Origin: Scatophagus argus
Taxonomy: Eukaryota; Chordata; Actinopteri; Scatophagidae
NCBI RefSeq assembly: GCF_020382885.2
Contig: NC_058504.1
Location: 10,158,519-10,222,518, forward strand
DNA length: 64,000 nt
Direction of reading: 5' to 3'
This document shows, in pieces, positions 1-12,973 of the stretch; the first letter of the stretch is position 1; each line of letters opens with the position of its first letter. Below the pieces are notes generated by a model. That model was given only the letters and a program-made list of their open reading frames with translations, ran no database searches and had not been told where the DNA came from. The translations under genes and the position numbers were made by a program.

Positions 1-2079
1 CTGTGCTCCTCTCTCCTCCTCCTCCTCCTCCTGCTTTGCTTCTTTATTTGACACTAGAGAGCACTGCCATGGATTTACCAAAAACTAACATTTGAAGCTT
101 TATTTTACTAATTGAGCATACAAATAAATTCAGTTTGTTTCCTTATGTTTGATCAGTTCTAATTTATTTATTTGATGTGTCTGTTTTTGGTTCTTGCATA
201 TCTGGTACTGTGTTGTAGACTACAGTAACCCACCTGTATGGACACTGTAGCTTTGGTAGATAAATTTGGAGTTGTAACTATAATTGTTTCTTCTGTACGT
301 CCTGGCTGCAAAGAGATCTTTTTCTCTTTTTCTTTCTCTTGTTGTGTGAGTGATTGGGAGAAAATGTACAATCCTCGTTCTATGTATAAATACAGTGTAA
401 ACTTTAGCAGACGTTAATGTAAAACTTGTGAAATATTAATATATAATGTGAAATATTTGCCATATAAGATTGGTGATGCAGTGAATATACTAGCAGGCAA
501 GTATTTGTACCATTGACATCCTCATCTGCTTTCCTTTAACCGGCAGATTATGTTAAAAATGAGTGACTAATGTAGCACAGCTAATAAGCTACAATAGCTT
601 CATTCATTTTGGATTATCAGTCCTCTCACTGGTAACACCGCTTGCTGTCAGTCAACAGTGTGAATTTGTGGGTCAGAATTCAACAGTGAGCAATAATTTC
701 CGTGGAAATCCACAGGAAATGCTGCCATGTTTTTAACCCTTGTATAACCGCCAAATTTAAGTTTCCAGCAGACAGTCTTTACTTGCTGAGTTCTGTTTCG
801 GAATCATAACAAAAGAGGATATTTTATACTAAAAACGCTAAATTTTCAGGGTACCTACTTGATGGTCAAACTCAGATCGCTTAATTCTCGTATTAGCTTA
901 AAAAAACATAGGACAGTGGGTTTTGTTCCCCGTTAATTCTACACTAAAATTGCTTTGAGCGATGGTGTCTTTGTGGTCAGTATGTACAGGGGGAACAGTT
1001 GAAGAGATCATTAATTCCTTCAAAGTAGATATTGGCATGTGAATATTGTTTTACGACAGACTTGTGAAAATGTGAACGTATGTTTTAAAAGCTTGCTGAG
1101 CTGTCTTTCAGTGACTTTTAAGATTATTTCAGCTGAAACTTTTTGACACGTTTTTGTTAACTCTGGAGTGATTTTTACGTTTTATTTTAAGGTTTAGAGC
1201 TTTAGAGTTTTGTTTACTCAGTCAGGGAGGGGTGGACTGTTAACTAAACTGACTCAATGCCATCACCATTCATTTACCCTCCTGACACCCTCTGGCACAC
1301 ATATATACATACATACACACACACTCTCAGCTGCCTTCATATCTCTGGGATCTTTCGGCAGTGAGATGGGATTGCCGGACTGTAGGCAGAAGCTCACTGT
1401 GTATTTGTTGCCTTGTTTTGGACACTTTGATGTGAAAGTATCTGTGTTGTGTTTGCAGCTAGAATTAAAGGCTTGCTCTTAATTTAATTGCTGTCTCTCT
1501 TTTGGATTCATTTATCCCTGAGCGCCTTTGAGTCTGAGAAGTCTGGCAGTGTGCTTTCTGTATTACAAGTCACGATGTTCACTCGGGTCAGCTGTGTGCA
1601 CGCAGTTTTTTGTTTTTTTTTTACTGCTGCCACACAATTAAGTCTAAATGAGTGCCATGGTCCAATGAAGAGAGCCTCAAAGTGTTCAAGTGGAATATCT
1701 TGGTTTAATCACATAAGTATTTCCTCAATTACCAAAGTCCCTCTCCCTTTGCCTCTCGGTCATGGAGACATTGTCGAGAAGGTGGTGGGAGCTTTAAAGG
1801 AGCAGACTTGGTTCAAAGAAAGTCAGTTGAAGAGTTGCCATTTCCAAACTTAGAGCACTTTATTTCATGATGTAACTGCTCCTCAAGCGCAAGAAAGATT
1901 GTGTGGACCACAAGTCCGACTTTGAACAAGCAAGTGTCCCCTTTTACTTCCCAAAAAGACAGAGTTTGGAAAGGCAAGGATTTAGAGAGCTAAGCCCCCA
2001 TGTCCAACTCAGGAAACTCCAGGTCCTCTGCTCTTCTTCTGCAGTGACGGCACTTAATCACACTCGCCGAGCTGTAAAG

Positions 2080-2198
2080 TTCCTCCTCCTCCTCCTCCTC
2101 CTCCTACGATCTGCTGTCCTCTCTCAGAGTGATGTAGGGTCACGAGAATTGGGGAAACACCTTCCAAGGAGAAAACACACATGCACTTTGACAACACA

Positions 2199-2229
<31 letters not shown>
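2080..2229. repeat. CCT and CA microsatellites
   Basis: An uninterrupted (CCT)n run lies at about 2081-2106 and a (CA)n run with one CC interruption at about 2192-2229. The open frames on both strands here only translate these repeats (poly-Leu, poly-Gly, VCVCVC). Confidence 0.9.
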
Positions 2230-2230
<1 letters not shown>

Positions 2231-3684
2231 GAGCTCCTCGCTGAGTGCCGAATAGTGAGAGAACAGCACATGCTGCATGAGACGAACTTGGATAGCCACA
2301 TTTCTCCAAACTGAAGGTAAGACATGAAAAGTTTGTTATTTTTTTGTTTGGTTGTTTTTTGTTTTGCCGGGGTTCTTGAGAGTTAGAACATCAGCTTATT
2401 AGCAAGCTTGTTCAGTTGTTTATTTTCACTTTATAAGCAGAAATGTCTAATTTTTTTTGTTATTTATTTATTTTTTTAACCATGCATACAACTTGGATTC
2501 AGGTTCAGTTTCCATGTGTGCCTCTTAGGCCTTTTCTCCAAAATTCCTTTTTTTTTTTTTTTATTTCTTTTTAATTGTATGTTACCATGTATAGTAGCTG
2601 ACTGTCACACTGATTTCAAAGAGATGATCAGTCCCCTTCTCTGACATTCCTGCCAATATAAATTCTTTAACGCCTGACACACCAGACAACACAGTAATTT
2701 AAGTGCAAAATTTAGAAAGTAACTTAGCTTAAAACTATATTTTTAAGATTTACGCATCTGCGTCTCTGCAAGCAACAACCTCAGCATTTGATAAGCTTTA
2801 CATTCTTTTTTAGGTTTTGAAGCTTCAGAGTAAAAATATCAACAAAATTGTCTACTTCAATAACTTGAAACAGTTATACCATTATTTTTGAGGATGATTC
2901 TTTTCCCAGAGCATGAAGCCAGAGAACAAGAGTTGTAACATGTGATCTCCCTCTGACGTCAGTGTTGGATAACTAATAAAGAGACAAATACTTTGGGGGA
3001 TAATTACATCTAAAGGGGCTTTATTTTCTCCCAGCACTGTAAATTCTTCAGTAGATACTACATTCTCATCCACAGAAGGTCATATCCATCCCATGAGGTT
3101 TGTCGGCACAGATAAAGGGGTGGGACAAATCTTGTCTTCTTTCTCTGGCTGAGGCCGACTGTCACGTTCACAAACAGGCCTTTTTTTGTTAGTTGGCTTA
3201 CAGTAGAAACAGTACAGTTACCAAAATCCAGCAGTGTGTTCTTAACAATAGCTTTACTTACTAGTCGCTTGGAATGTCACAGATCTCATTGCTGTATGTG
3301 TACATGTAAAAACAGAAATAACAAATTCAGCCTTTTTTTTGTATTATTTTCATAAAACTCTAAATTTGTTTGCAGATTATTGCTTTATTGGTGTTTTACA
3401 CAGCACTGTGCCTGTTTGGGTTTCAGGGTTGTATAAAAATGACCACAAAGCATTAATACAACAAATGAGGAAATGCTTCATTTTTATGTTTTATGTGGGC
3501 TACGTGTATACAAATTCTTTTTATTTGCCATGAAGTCATTCATGGACTATCAAATGTATGGCATGATATCCTAGTGCACAGGGAAGATATTCATGTTTGG
3601 AGTCAACTGAACCCCAGAGAGGTCTAATTCCCTTATAGGTCAGGTATGAACAAGTTTAAAAAACAAAAAAACAAACCCCAAAAC

Positions 3685-4238
3685 CACTATATAGACAAAA
3701 GTATTGGGACACATCTCTATTATTGAATACAGGTGTGGTATGGGGCTGTTTTTCAGGGGTTGGACTCGGCCCCTTACTTCCAGTGAAGGGAAATCTGCTT
3801 CAGCATACCAAGACATTTTGGACAATGTTATGCTTCCAACTTTGTGGCAACAGTTTGTTGAAGGCCCTTTTCTATTCCAGCATGACTGTGTCCCAGTGCA
3901 CAAAGAAAAGTCCATAAAGACATGGTTGGATGAGTTTGGTGTGGAAGAACTTGACTGACCCATTGAGAGCCCTGACTTCAACCCCATCCAACACCTTTGA
4001 GATGAACTGGAACAGAGATTGTGAGCCAGATCTTTTGGTCCAACATCAGTGTCTGACCTCACAAATGCTCTACTGGATGAATGAACAGAAATTCCCACAG
4101 AAACTCTCCAAAATATTGTGGAAAGCCTTCCCAGCACAGTGGAAGCTGTTAGTGCTGCAGAGGGGGGACCAACTTCATATCAACATCTGTATTTAATGTG
4201 ATTTAAGTCGGTTGTCCCAATACTTTTGTCCGTATAGG
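3685..4238 (+). mobile_element. Tc1-type DNA transposon, internally deleted and dead
   Basis: The ends are inverted copies of each other: about 25 bases reading CACTATATAGACAAAAGTAT... at the left, and the reverse complement ending ...ACTTTTGTCCGTATAG at the right. The interior keeps the C-terminal half of a Tc1/mariner transposase in the + direction. A DDE-type Asp lies in a FQHDCVPVH context, followed by KTWLDEFGVEELD and then, past a stop, SPDFNP. The N-terminal DNA-binding half is gone, stops interrupt the frame, and the residue expected to be the last acidic residue is Gln. Related copies occur at 29278-29418 and 36432-36900. Confidence 0.85.
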
Positions 4239-7222
4239 GTAACAATAACAAAACCAAATAGACTTTAATAGCTTGGGTCCAAAAGAGATCCCAAAAGGAC
4301 ATTATGTCAGTTTTGGTAGAAGACTTCCTGAAACATGTTGTCAATACAAAAATCATGTTTATAAATAACTCTTATAAAGGCAAGTAATTTAAGGTGACAA
4401 AACAATGTTAAAGATCCCCTGACATGTTTAAAGTATGTTTTTCACAGCAGTTTAACATTATTAAAATTAAGTAATTTCTTCTGTCTCAAAAAATGTAAAT
4501 ATTAATATTAAAAGTGAAGCTAGTAGACACAACACACAAGTATGTCAGAGTTGTAAAGTGGACTTGAGGGCTTCAAGATCCCAAACATGATAGTTAAACT
4601 CTGGACTGATCAGACTGGGAGGAATGTTTGCTGCTGTTTTAGATGCAGCTCCAGTGTATCTCAGTTTGGTCAGATTTGTCTTACATACCTGCCTTTAAAT
4701 ACAAACCTAAGAACAGCTCATGTACATCCTCTTCCAGCCTCATGCTTCTTTTCAAACAACTCACCTCATGATTTATTTCCCCACCTGTCACACTGTTTAA
4801 CTTCACCGCACGTCAGCCACAGTCCTGCTCTTTTCTAACCCCCCCCCGCCCCTCACTCAATATCTTAGCAAAAATATCAAAATATGCCAGCGCAGGTTTA
4901 GACCGTGATAACTAATAATGTCCTGTTGGTGCTGAAGCCAGGGGCAGAGAGCAAGACCATCCACACAAACCAAAGCCAACAGTCCATTAGTGCAGAATGC
5001 TAACAGCTGGCCAGACTCTGGGAAATCTCAGAACATTGTCAAGGTCCATGTGGAGACAACCAGGACCAGGTGACCCAGAGTGAGAAGTTCCTAAATCCTA
5101 GTCTTCTCTCTGTGTGTCTATCTCAAAGGTAAACACAGTTCAAAGAAAACGTTAGAAGCCAAATTAAGATAAGCGATGAACATGTTTTTCGATTAGTATT
5201 TCGATATGTGTTTGGTTTTGGCAGTATAATTGTTTGTGAGACCACTGGCAGGTTGGCCTGTTGTATGTCACTCCCTCCCTGGTTATTATAACAAAGTCTC
5301 GACAGTGTGAACACTTACTTAATGCCACTCATACCCTGCTAAAACAGAACAAGAAACAGGGAAATGTGCCAGCTTAAAGCTGTTCTGTTCTTTAATGCTC
5401 TTATCTATGTTTAAACATTATGAACACATGTTTGTCTGTCTGTGTCCGTGTTCTGTCATGCAAACAAGCCTTCAAATGGCTTGAAAGAGACCCACAGTCC
5501 TCTACTCCTGAATACCGAAGACACAGGACAGCCAGAGAGAAACGGGAATACATAGGAAAAGATTTCTGCATCAGCTGATTTGTGCAGCTTTAACATGGGA
5601 TGAGCTCCTGACATCAGTGACTAAAGGTACTGTCTTTATCATTCTCTCAGTCATAAAACATTCTTTATCCATCATCATAAAATAAACCACATAAAGCATT
5701 TGAAAGTGAAGAATAGTTCCTTTCAGATTTACAGTATTGTTCCATTTGGCTGCGATCACATTGGATGCACTTCTTAACACACTGCACTTTATTTCCAGAC
5801 ATTTGCCACACTGAAAGAAGCTTGTCTCCTCTTAGCTTGGCTCACTTGGCTTTTTGATATGGTTTGTTTGTGTGAAATAATTGCCTGCACACTCCAAGTT
5901 AAACAGGCCTCGACTTCAGCAGTGGTACACTACGTCAGTGTTACACAATGGAAACACAGGGCTGTAACCGGAGATGGAAAGCAGTGAGCTTTTCAGACTC
6001 CCTGTAGTCTGTTCCTCACCTCTGGGTGAGGCTAGCAGCTTGAGGCTACATTAGCAGCTACTAGCATAACCAGACAGAATGTCTCTCTACATGCGTTTAA
6101 AAACACAGAGCAGGACAGCAGCAGTTTTATAATGAACAGATTGCCTGTATGTGGTGCTTTTTATCCAGAGAACTCCACAATTCGCCTGTCCATACGTGCT
6201 ACCATGTAAGATGCTGGCCTAACCATCAGGAAGTCCTTCCCAAGTACACCAAGACATTTGGACAGGAGGAGCTAGGGATCAAACTGCCTGTAGTTTAGTG
6301 CAGTTGGGGCTGATTTATCCTTATCCTCTGGATTGGTTTGACTTCTCACTCTCATCTTACTATTAAGCAGTTACTGGATCTTTATATTTCTGTTTCTGAA
6401 GATCTCTAATTTTGCCCACCTTCTGAGGAGCCGCTACATAACACTCTGCTAGTTGACCACGATGACTAAACTAAGACGTTGTTGTATAACTAAGTGCACC
6501 ATGAATGCCGTTTTGTCCCCTGTCTCTTAAGGCCCCAGGTAGATGAAGACCACAGTCCTCCTTTCATGAAAAAAAAATGTATTCAAAAACAATATTATAC
6601 TAAAATTACTGTAACTTTGGAAAGTCCCACTCAAACTCATGTCATCCGTCGCATTGGGAAGGGTTCTCTTTGAGGCTGTATGGACAGGAAGCATGATCAC
6701 AGCGACCAATAAGCCTTTTGATGTACATATAAGCATCCAAATACTGTTTTAAGACGGACTTGGAAAAAATTGGAAACAGTCCTTTTAAGGGTGTAGTTCT
6801 CAGTTTAATTCATAATGTATACAGCTTACTAGTACCAAAATTTTTTGACTTGATTTTATGTACTGTACTGCAGAGTCACTGCAGATATCAGCTTAATTTA
6901 GTAGGGTAAAAGAATTCAGAATCACTTGAAAATGAAATATTAAGTGTACTTATTTTACCATGTCGGCTATTTACTTCTGACCTTTCCTGTCAGGGACTGT
7001 CTCTTTGGTTTACTAATGTATAAATGAAGGTTTCTCAGCCTCCCAAAAACACTTGAATTGCTTGTTTACATGTATCCATGCTCACACATACAGTACTTCT
7101 CTAAGGGAACTTCCTGTTTATGGACAGCTGTGCCCTGTATCCTGACTGACAGCCTGACCAGATCCTGGCGTCTGAGCTCTGACCCCTAACACTGGAGGGA
7201 CGAGGGGGTCGACAGGGAGAAA

Positions 7223-7956
7223 ATGCGTTGCACCACCCTTTTGGCCCTGCTGACGGGGGTCATGCTGTACCTGGTGATGGGAGCGCTTGTTTTCCGCACC
7301 CTGGAGGCCCCCAATGAGAATGTGGCGTATGAAGACCTCCTTGTTACTAAGCGCACCTTCCTCAATAATAAGTCCTGTGTCACTGAGTTGGACTTCCACA
7401 AGCTTGTGAAGGTACCCCTGGACACACAAAGCAATCTTTTATTTCATAAGCGCTCACATTATTAGCACACTATACTCACAGTGTTCTTTTTGCTTTGCTG
7501 CTTTTGCTATTTCTGATTTAACTTGACAAGCTCGATATTTTTCGATTCAGTGTGTCTTACACTTCAAATAATATTGATAGTGCAACATAAAAAATAATGT
7601 AAATATTTTTATGTAAAGCTCAGAAAGTCCCTTCATGAAGGTCAGGCTTCAAGCTTCAGGTCCACCTCAGGCTGAACCAGAGAGTTTTCTAAAAAGTTCC
7701 TCCTTACTGCTGCACCACACAAGGCAATATATACTATATATATACTGTATATACACTAAATTAAAGAGTTTGGTTTAGACCTGCTCTATTTGGAAAGTGT
7801 CATGAAATAACTTTTATTGTGAACTGGTGCTATATGAATAAATTGAATTTAGTTTTTAAGTTAATATAATGTTAAATAAGCTAAACGGTAAGCAGCACCG
7901 ATATAGGTTTTCCTATTAAAATGTAATATACAAAAAAGGCAAAAATTGGAGAAAGT

Positions 7957-8016
<60 letters not shown>

Positions 8017-11000
8017 CTTTAAAAATGCAAATAGATTTTTTTTTCTTGCTGTAAAATAGATAAGTTTCAAGAGGTCTTATTGTGTGCAGATTTGTGTAGG
8101 AGGGTAAATAAATGTCATCCATTCACTGCAGGGAGTGGTGTCTGCGGTGGAGGCAGGCCTGGATGTGGGCAGCCTTTCTGCCAACTTCACCAGCCGCTGG
8201 GACCTGGCCTCCGCCTTCTTCTTCTGTGGTACCATCATTACCACCATAGGTAAGCGAGGACTCACCTTCAGGCTGCACTTTGAAGACCCTACAACTGTTG
8301 ACTGTTCTCTTAAGTGAAGACCTCTGTTGGAAAGATCACATAACTGACATGTTGTGTAAACAATTAAGAAGAGAACAAAGTTTTCACTCAGAGCTCCTGC
8401 AGTATTTTTAACATCTGAGTTTAATTCTGAACAAGCTTTCATTATCTTCACGACCAAAACATTATTCCATGAAAACATTAAACTTCTTTTATTGTACAGG
8501 AGGATAAGCTAACTTTTGATCCATTGCAATTTATTTAATTAAATTACTGACATGAATACCTGCAAATCCATCTTTCCTTTTAAAATTATACTCTGATCTC
8601 GCCTGAATTTCCAACAGATCAGCTCTTCAATTTGTTTTTTTAGTTTCAACAACGCTGCAACTTTCCAGGGCTGATCTGAAAGCAAAAATTCTCTCTCTCT
8701 CTTTGAAAACTGATCTCCATGAGCTGAAAAACTAAGTTGTAAACTTAGATAGGCATGTAAAAAGTTGGGTCATTATGAGTAAATAAAATGAGTTTATATA
8801 AACAGCTGAAGGTTGGTGTGCTCTTTTTCAGGTTTCGGGAACCTGTCCCCTCGGACGTGGTATGGCCAGTTGTTCTGTGTGTGCTATGCCCTGGTAGGCA
8901 TCCCCATGTTTGGCATACTGCTCGCTGGAGTGGGTGACCACATGGGCACAGTGCTGCGGCGAGCCGTGGCCAAGATTGAGACCCTCTTCCTGGTGAGAAT
9001 GGTCTGTCCTGCCCGAGAGCCAAACCTCAGTTAGATTTACACCTATCTGAGTCACAGATTCAAACCAACCAGGCTCAGACCTCCTTTCTTACTGCTGTCT
9101 TAGCAGTGAATATTTGGGTTCTGTGTGATTTTTCTGGTTAAGAACTTAGCTAGACCCTCATATCTGGCCTTCCAACGATGGCTCGCATCCTCAAGGGATC
9201 CTCATTTTGTCCTATAATGCAGGAATGGCTACTGCTGCTTCAAAAGTTATAAAAAGAAAATATTGCATATATTAAATACACATGGAAGTGTGTTACCCAA
9301 GAAACTTACTCAAATTCTTATCTGAAAAGGAGATATGGACCTGTTCATGTAAAAAAAATAAAAAACAAAAGGACATTTGACCCGAAACTGTTGTGATTAG
9401 TTTAGAAAAACCATGACTGGTTACTTAAAATATTAAGTATACATTGCCATTCATTCTGCTGCTGTATTTCTGGTTATCTTTCTCTCAGAAACGTAAGGTC
9501 AGGCCGACCACTGTGCGCGTGATCTCAGCGGTTCTCTCCATCCTGATTGGTTTTCTGATCTTCCTCGCCGTGCCAACATTTGTGTTTCAGGAAGTGGAGG
9601 AATGGACGTTTCTGGAGTCGCTCTACTTTGTGGTCATCACCCTCACCACTGTTGGCTTTGGAGATTACGTACCAGGTTCTGACACATAACCTAATCTCTT
9701 ATTTCAAACAAATTAGACAAGAAACCCAAAAAGAAATTGTGTCCAAAGGGTCACAAGTTGGTTACCAAATCGAATCAAGCTTTTCTTATACGTTTCTTCT
9801 TATGAAATAATGTATTTTATCTTTATGGACCTTTTAAAAATCAGTTGAAATAAACAGTCTGATTACTGAAAGTAACTCATCTATTAAACGAGAGCTTAAA
9901 AGGAAATAGACATTGCTTTGTTTTAAAGCTGTATTCACGTTACAAATGAGGCTCTCGTTACGTGTAAATTACTTTACTCACACAATTTAGATCTATTTGT
10001 CATGTTTACTTGCAGTAGTCTGAGCTCAAAGTTCAACAAATATGGTTTCTTATGCTTTTGAATAGCACACTTTAACAGAATTATTGCAGCATACTTTTTG
10101 TGTCCAGTACACAATTAGAAAAATACTTGATTAACAACTTAGAAGGTTAACAGAAAAATATTTTGCTTTTTTTGTTTTTTAGCTAATTAAATTGTTTCAG
10201 TCATTTTTCAAAAAGAATTGCGCCAACATTTGCTGGTTTCAGCATCTCATATGTCAGTGTTCGGTACTTTTTTGGTCACGTAAATGCCCTTAAAAATGTT
10301 GATTAATTTATTAATGAAGACAATAATCGTTAGTTTATAATGGAAGAGGAATTACGTGCAAAAGCTGGTTGTCTGCATTAATGTAAGCATGGATTGTGAG
10401 TGGGCAACAGCAGGGGAAACACAGGATCTCTGTGGGGATCAGTGGAAAATCATAACACTTGAAAACCCGTACAAGCCCACTTTTTCTGTGTCCAGGTGGT
10501 GGTCGTGAGGGCATTTTCTTCAAGCCTCTGGTATTGTTGTGGATAGTTTTTGGTCTTGCCTACTTTGCCTCCATCCTCACCATGATAGGCAACTGGCTGA
10601 GAGTGCTGTCAAAGAGGACCCGCGCTGAGGTGAGTGATGTATGGTAGAGGAATGAGTGCCATGAAAGGAGCAGCTGTCTTTAATCTTGTTTAGAGTTCTT
10701 TTCTTTTCTGTATCTTTTCTGTTGGATTGTCTCTGTTTTACTCTCAGATGGAGGAGTTGAGGGCCCACGCAACAGACTGGACCCAGAACATCCAGAATAT
10801 GTCCATGGACTTCCGCATCCCAAATCCTCTGGAATTCAACGACCCCTTCCTCCTGCAGCGCCGGCGCTGGAAACGCAGTGAGCGCCGCCGCATTCGTCGG
10901 GGAGCTCAGGTCACTCTGGGACACTGGGTTCGAGGAGGATCTGAGAATGGACACCTGCCGAACCGCTGGGCCGGCCTCTCCAGTTCCATGAGCCAGCTGG

Positions 11001-11839
11001 AGGCCCATTCATCTCTGGAGAGGGCAGTGGTGGCCAAGTCCAGGCCGCTTGTGAGTGTTGCTGGCCCCACAAATGTCCCGAGAGTGGGACCTGGATTGAA
11101 GGTTGACCCAGACGTTGGCTTGCAGGTGGAGGGCAGATCGTTTCCTCATCTGCTGGCCCGCTCATTCTCCCTCCCTGTGGCCCACTCAACTTCAGAGCTG
11201 GACTCAGCAGGTGCAGCCTTGCAGGGAGGATCCCTCTCTGGATCTGAGTCTCCTTTTGGCTCCAGATCAGACATTTCTTCGGTCTCTTCGTCCTTCTTGG
11301 CGCTCCACCGGTTCCAGCCCTGTCATACGGTCAGCAGCATGGAGGAGGGAGGAGCCACAGACATGAAGACAGCACAAGAGAAAAACAAACTGGTTTCAGC
11401 AGAGAAATATGAATTTGTAGCAAACAATAGTTGCAAACACGCACCTGTCCCTGGTGTGCTCCCTCTCTCCTCCCCTCTTACTCCCTTTATTTCCCCCTCC
11501 CTCCACCCAATCCTCCTTCCCTCCGCTGCCCTCAACATGGCCTCCTCAGCCAGCTGCCAGCTGTTGGATTTCTTCGGAGAGAACCTGGCCTACATTGATG
11601 AGTCCTCAGACACTCTGAGTGACCGGCCAACAGCAAGCGAGGAGAGAAGGAGACGACCCCGAAAACCCAAGAGGAGGAGCATGAGGAGGCAGCTGTCGCA
11701 CAAGTGGAGCCCCTTGCAGGGGAGGAGGCCCAGCACTGAGATGCAGCCACCTTCAAATCCCCCCACACCACCTCCAGACTCTTCGCTTTCAGACCAGCCC
11801 TCATCAGATAACCATACAGGTTCGGAGCCGACACTCTGA
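7223..11839 (+). CDS. kcnk4: TRAAK two-pore-domain K+ channel (KCNK4), six coding exons
   Basis: Potassium leak channel of the TREK/TRAAK group, known in the family to open with membrane stretch, lipids and heat; it acts as a plasma-membrane dimer. Coding exons: 7223-7411, 8132-8249, 8832-8992, 9489-9675, 10496-10629 and 10748-11839; all have GT..AG borders and the frame closes at 626 aa. The start codon opens [10 protein letters not shown], matching the family N terminus. M1 is about residues 5-25, the cap cysteine is C52 and an N-glycosylation site is NFT 81-83. The first pore filter is TIGFG (101-105), the second TVGFGD (210-215), and M4 is about 228-252. The tail (264-626) is much longer than in human TRAAK (about 393 aa total) but keeps the TRAAK hallmark [11 protein letters not shown] (541-551), which separates it from kcnk2/kcnk10. 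The donor of exon 4 (G|GTTCTG) is weak. Untranslated 5' exons were not located. Confidence 0.93.
7740..7852 (-). repeat. Short interspersed fish repeat in kcnk4 intron 1
   Basis: Read on the minus strand this is the common teleost repeat with a TTTATTTATATAGCGCC-like core followed by AGAGCAGGTCTAAACCAAACTC. A second copy in the opposite orientation lies at 46430-46530. It is probably the 3' tail of a non-autonomous retroelement. Confidence 0.7.
7958..8012. repeat. (AT)n microsatellite in kcnk4 intron 1
   Basis: About 54 bases of uninterrupted AT dinucleotides. They create spurious YIYIYI reading frames on the minus strand. Confidence 0.95.
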
Positions 11840-12809
11840 CAGCCACTTCTTTCATAGTCAGGATGTAACAGAAATAATAGTTCACACCAAATTTGTGGGG
11901 TTACAGCTCACTTGACACTACTTCTACCACTTAGAACATATACTGTACATAGCACATGCAAATCTCACCATCATGAATGTAGCTAACGTTTCAGGATATT
12001 TTTAGTATTTATGCTTAGCCTCACAAAGTCAACCCACAAATTTTGTTTGTGATCTGGAAATCTGATGTTTATATAATATAATATTTATCATGTTCATTGT
12101 CTCATTTAGCCAGATGGCACTAGATGAAAAGTCAGCAGTAGACAAATGCGTTTCACACAAAAAAGCAACAGAAAGATATAAACATGTAGTACACTTAAAT
12201 CACAATTGATGTACACTTTTCCTAATAGCACTTCAAAGTGGTATTGAGAGCTAGTCTACCATGGTGTACTCTTCTTCACCGGTCCAGTTGTTATTGGTAA
12301 TGCACCTATAGACTGGTTTCAGTAGCAACAATGATTTCAAACCATCCAGTAGTTGTTGCCCTTTTAAATGTTGGCATCATGCTTCCTTTTAAAGTGGACC
12401 ACACCCGGCATAAATAGCTGGTCATAAATCTCTAAATGGTTTAAAGAGACATCATTATCCATAGTTATAAACAATTGTCTATCTTGTTGATCTGTCTTTT
12501 TAGCTACTGAGCTTAATCGATTCCTGGCAGACACATCGAACACTAAATCACATATGCAAGCGGCTTTGTGAGGCTAACTGCTGGCAGTTGACTAATTGCT
12601 TCAAATTCAGTGTAGGGTTTCTTACAGGGAGGAGAGGGGAAAAAGAAGAGACTGGGGGTGGAATAAGAGTGCTGAGTTCAGTCAGGGGCTGAACTGAACG
12701 AAAACATACCCCTACACCCTCAGACACAGTTGGTGCCTGCTGTCACTTGTTAACTTATGGCTGATTTACAGATATTCCAGCTGTTGGTGGCAGATAAACA
12801 CAAATGATT

Positions 12810-12885
12810 CCATTAATTTCTATAAATGTAAGTCGCTTTGGATAAAAGCGTCTCCTTAATGAAGTGTAATGTAATGTAAGGTAAG
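12810..12885 (+). repeat. Teleost interspersed repeat end
   Basis: Contains GTAAGTCGCTTTGGATAAAA followed by GCGTCT and a TAATGTAATG tail. I recognise this as a very common 3' end of interspersed repeats in fish genomes. No coding capacity. Confidence 0.65.
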
Positions 12886-12973
12886 TACAAAGAGGGTCAA
12901 CAGTTTCACAGGGTGGGACTCATGTGTATTAAGATGTATGCACAGCCAGAGGGGCTCAGATAAGAAGCTTAGA

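Larger units (their letters stand above)
1..7222. other. Gene-free region upstream of kcnk4
   Basis: I find no protein-coding exon here. The short open frames have no family resemblance, and several simply translate CA or CCT repeats. The region holds CTC repeats at 14-32, microsatellites near 2080-2229, a T-rich stretch near 2330-2570 and a Tc1-type relic at 3685-4238. Untranslated first exons of kcnk4 may lie here: good donor-like sites follow 2315 (...CTGAAG then GTAAGA), 5127 and about 5627. Nothing in the sequence fixes them without transcripts. Confidence 0.6.

Noticed and set aside
3640-4137. 165-aa open frame on the minus strand
   Set aside because: It is antisense to the Tc1-type transposase remnant and has no family of its own.
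7861-8122. Two minus-strand frames with YIYIYI repeats
   Set aside because: They translate the (AT)n microsatellite at 7958-8012.
10577-11008. 143-aa minus-strand frame over kcnk4 exon 6
   Set aside because: Shadow of the GC-rich coding exon on the + strand; no homology and no splice logic.
11532-11885. 117-aa minus-strand frame at the kcnk4 3' end
   Set aside because: Antisense of the Arg/Pro-rich tail codons; Ser/Ala-rich shadow only.
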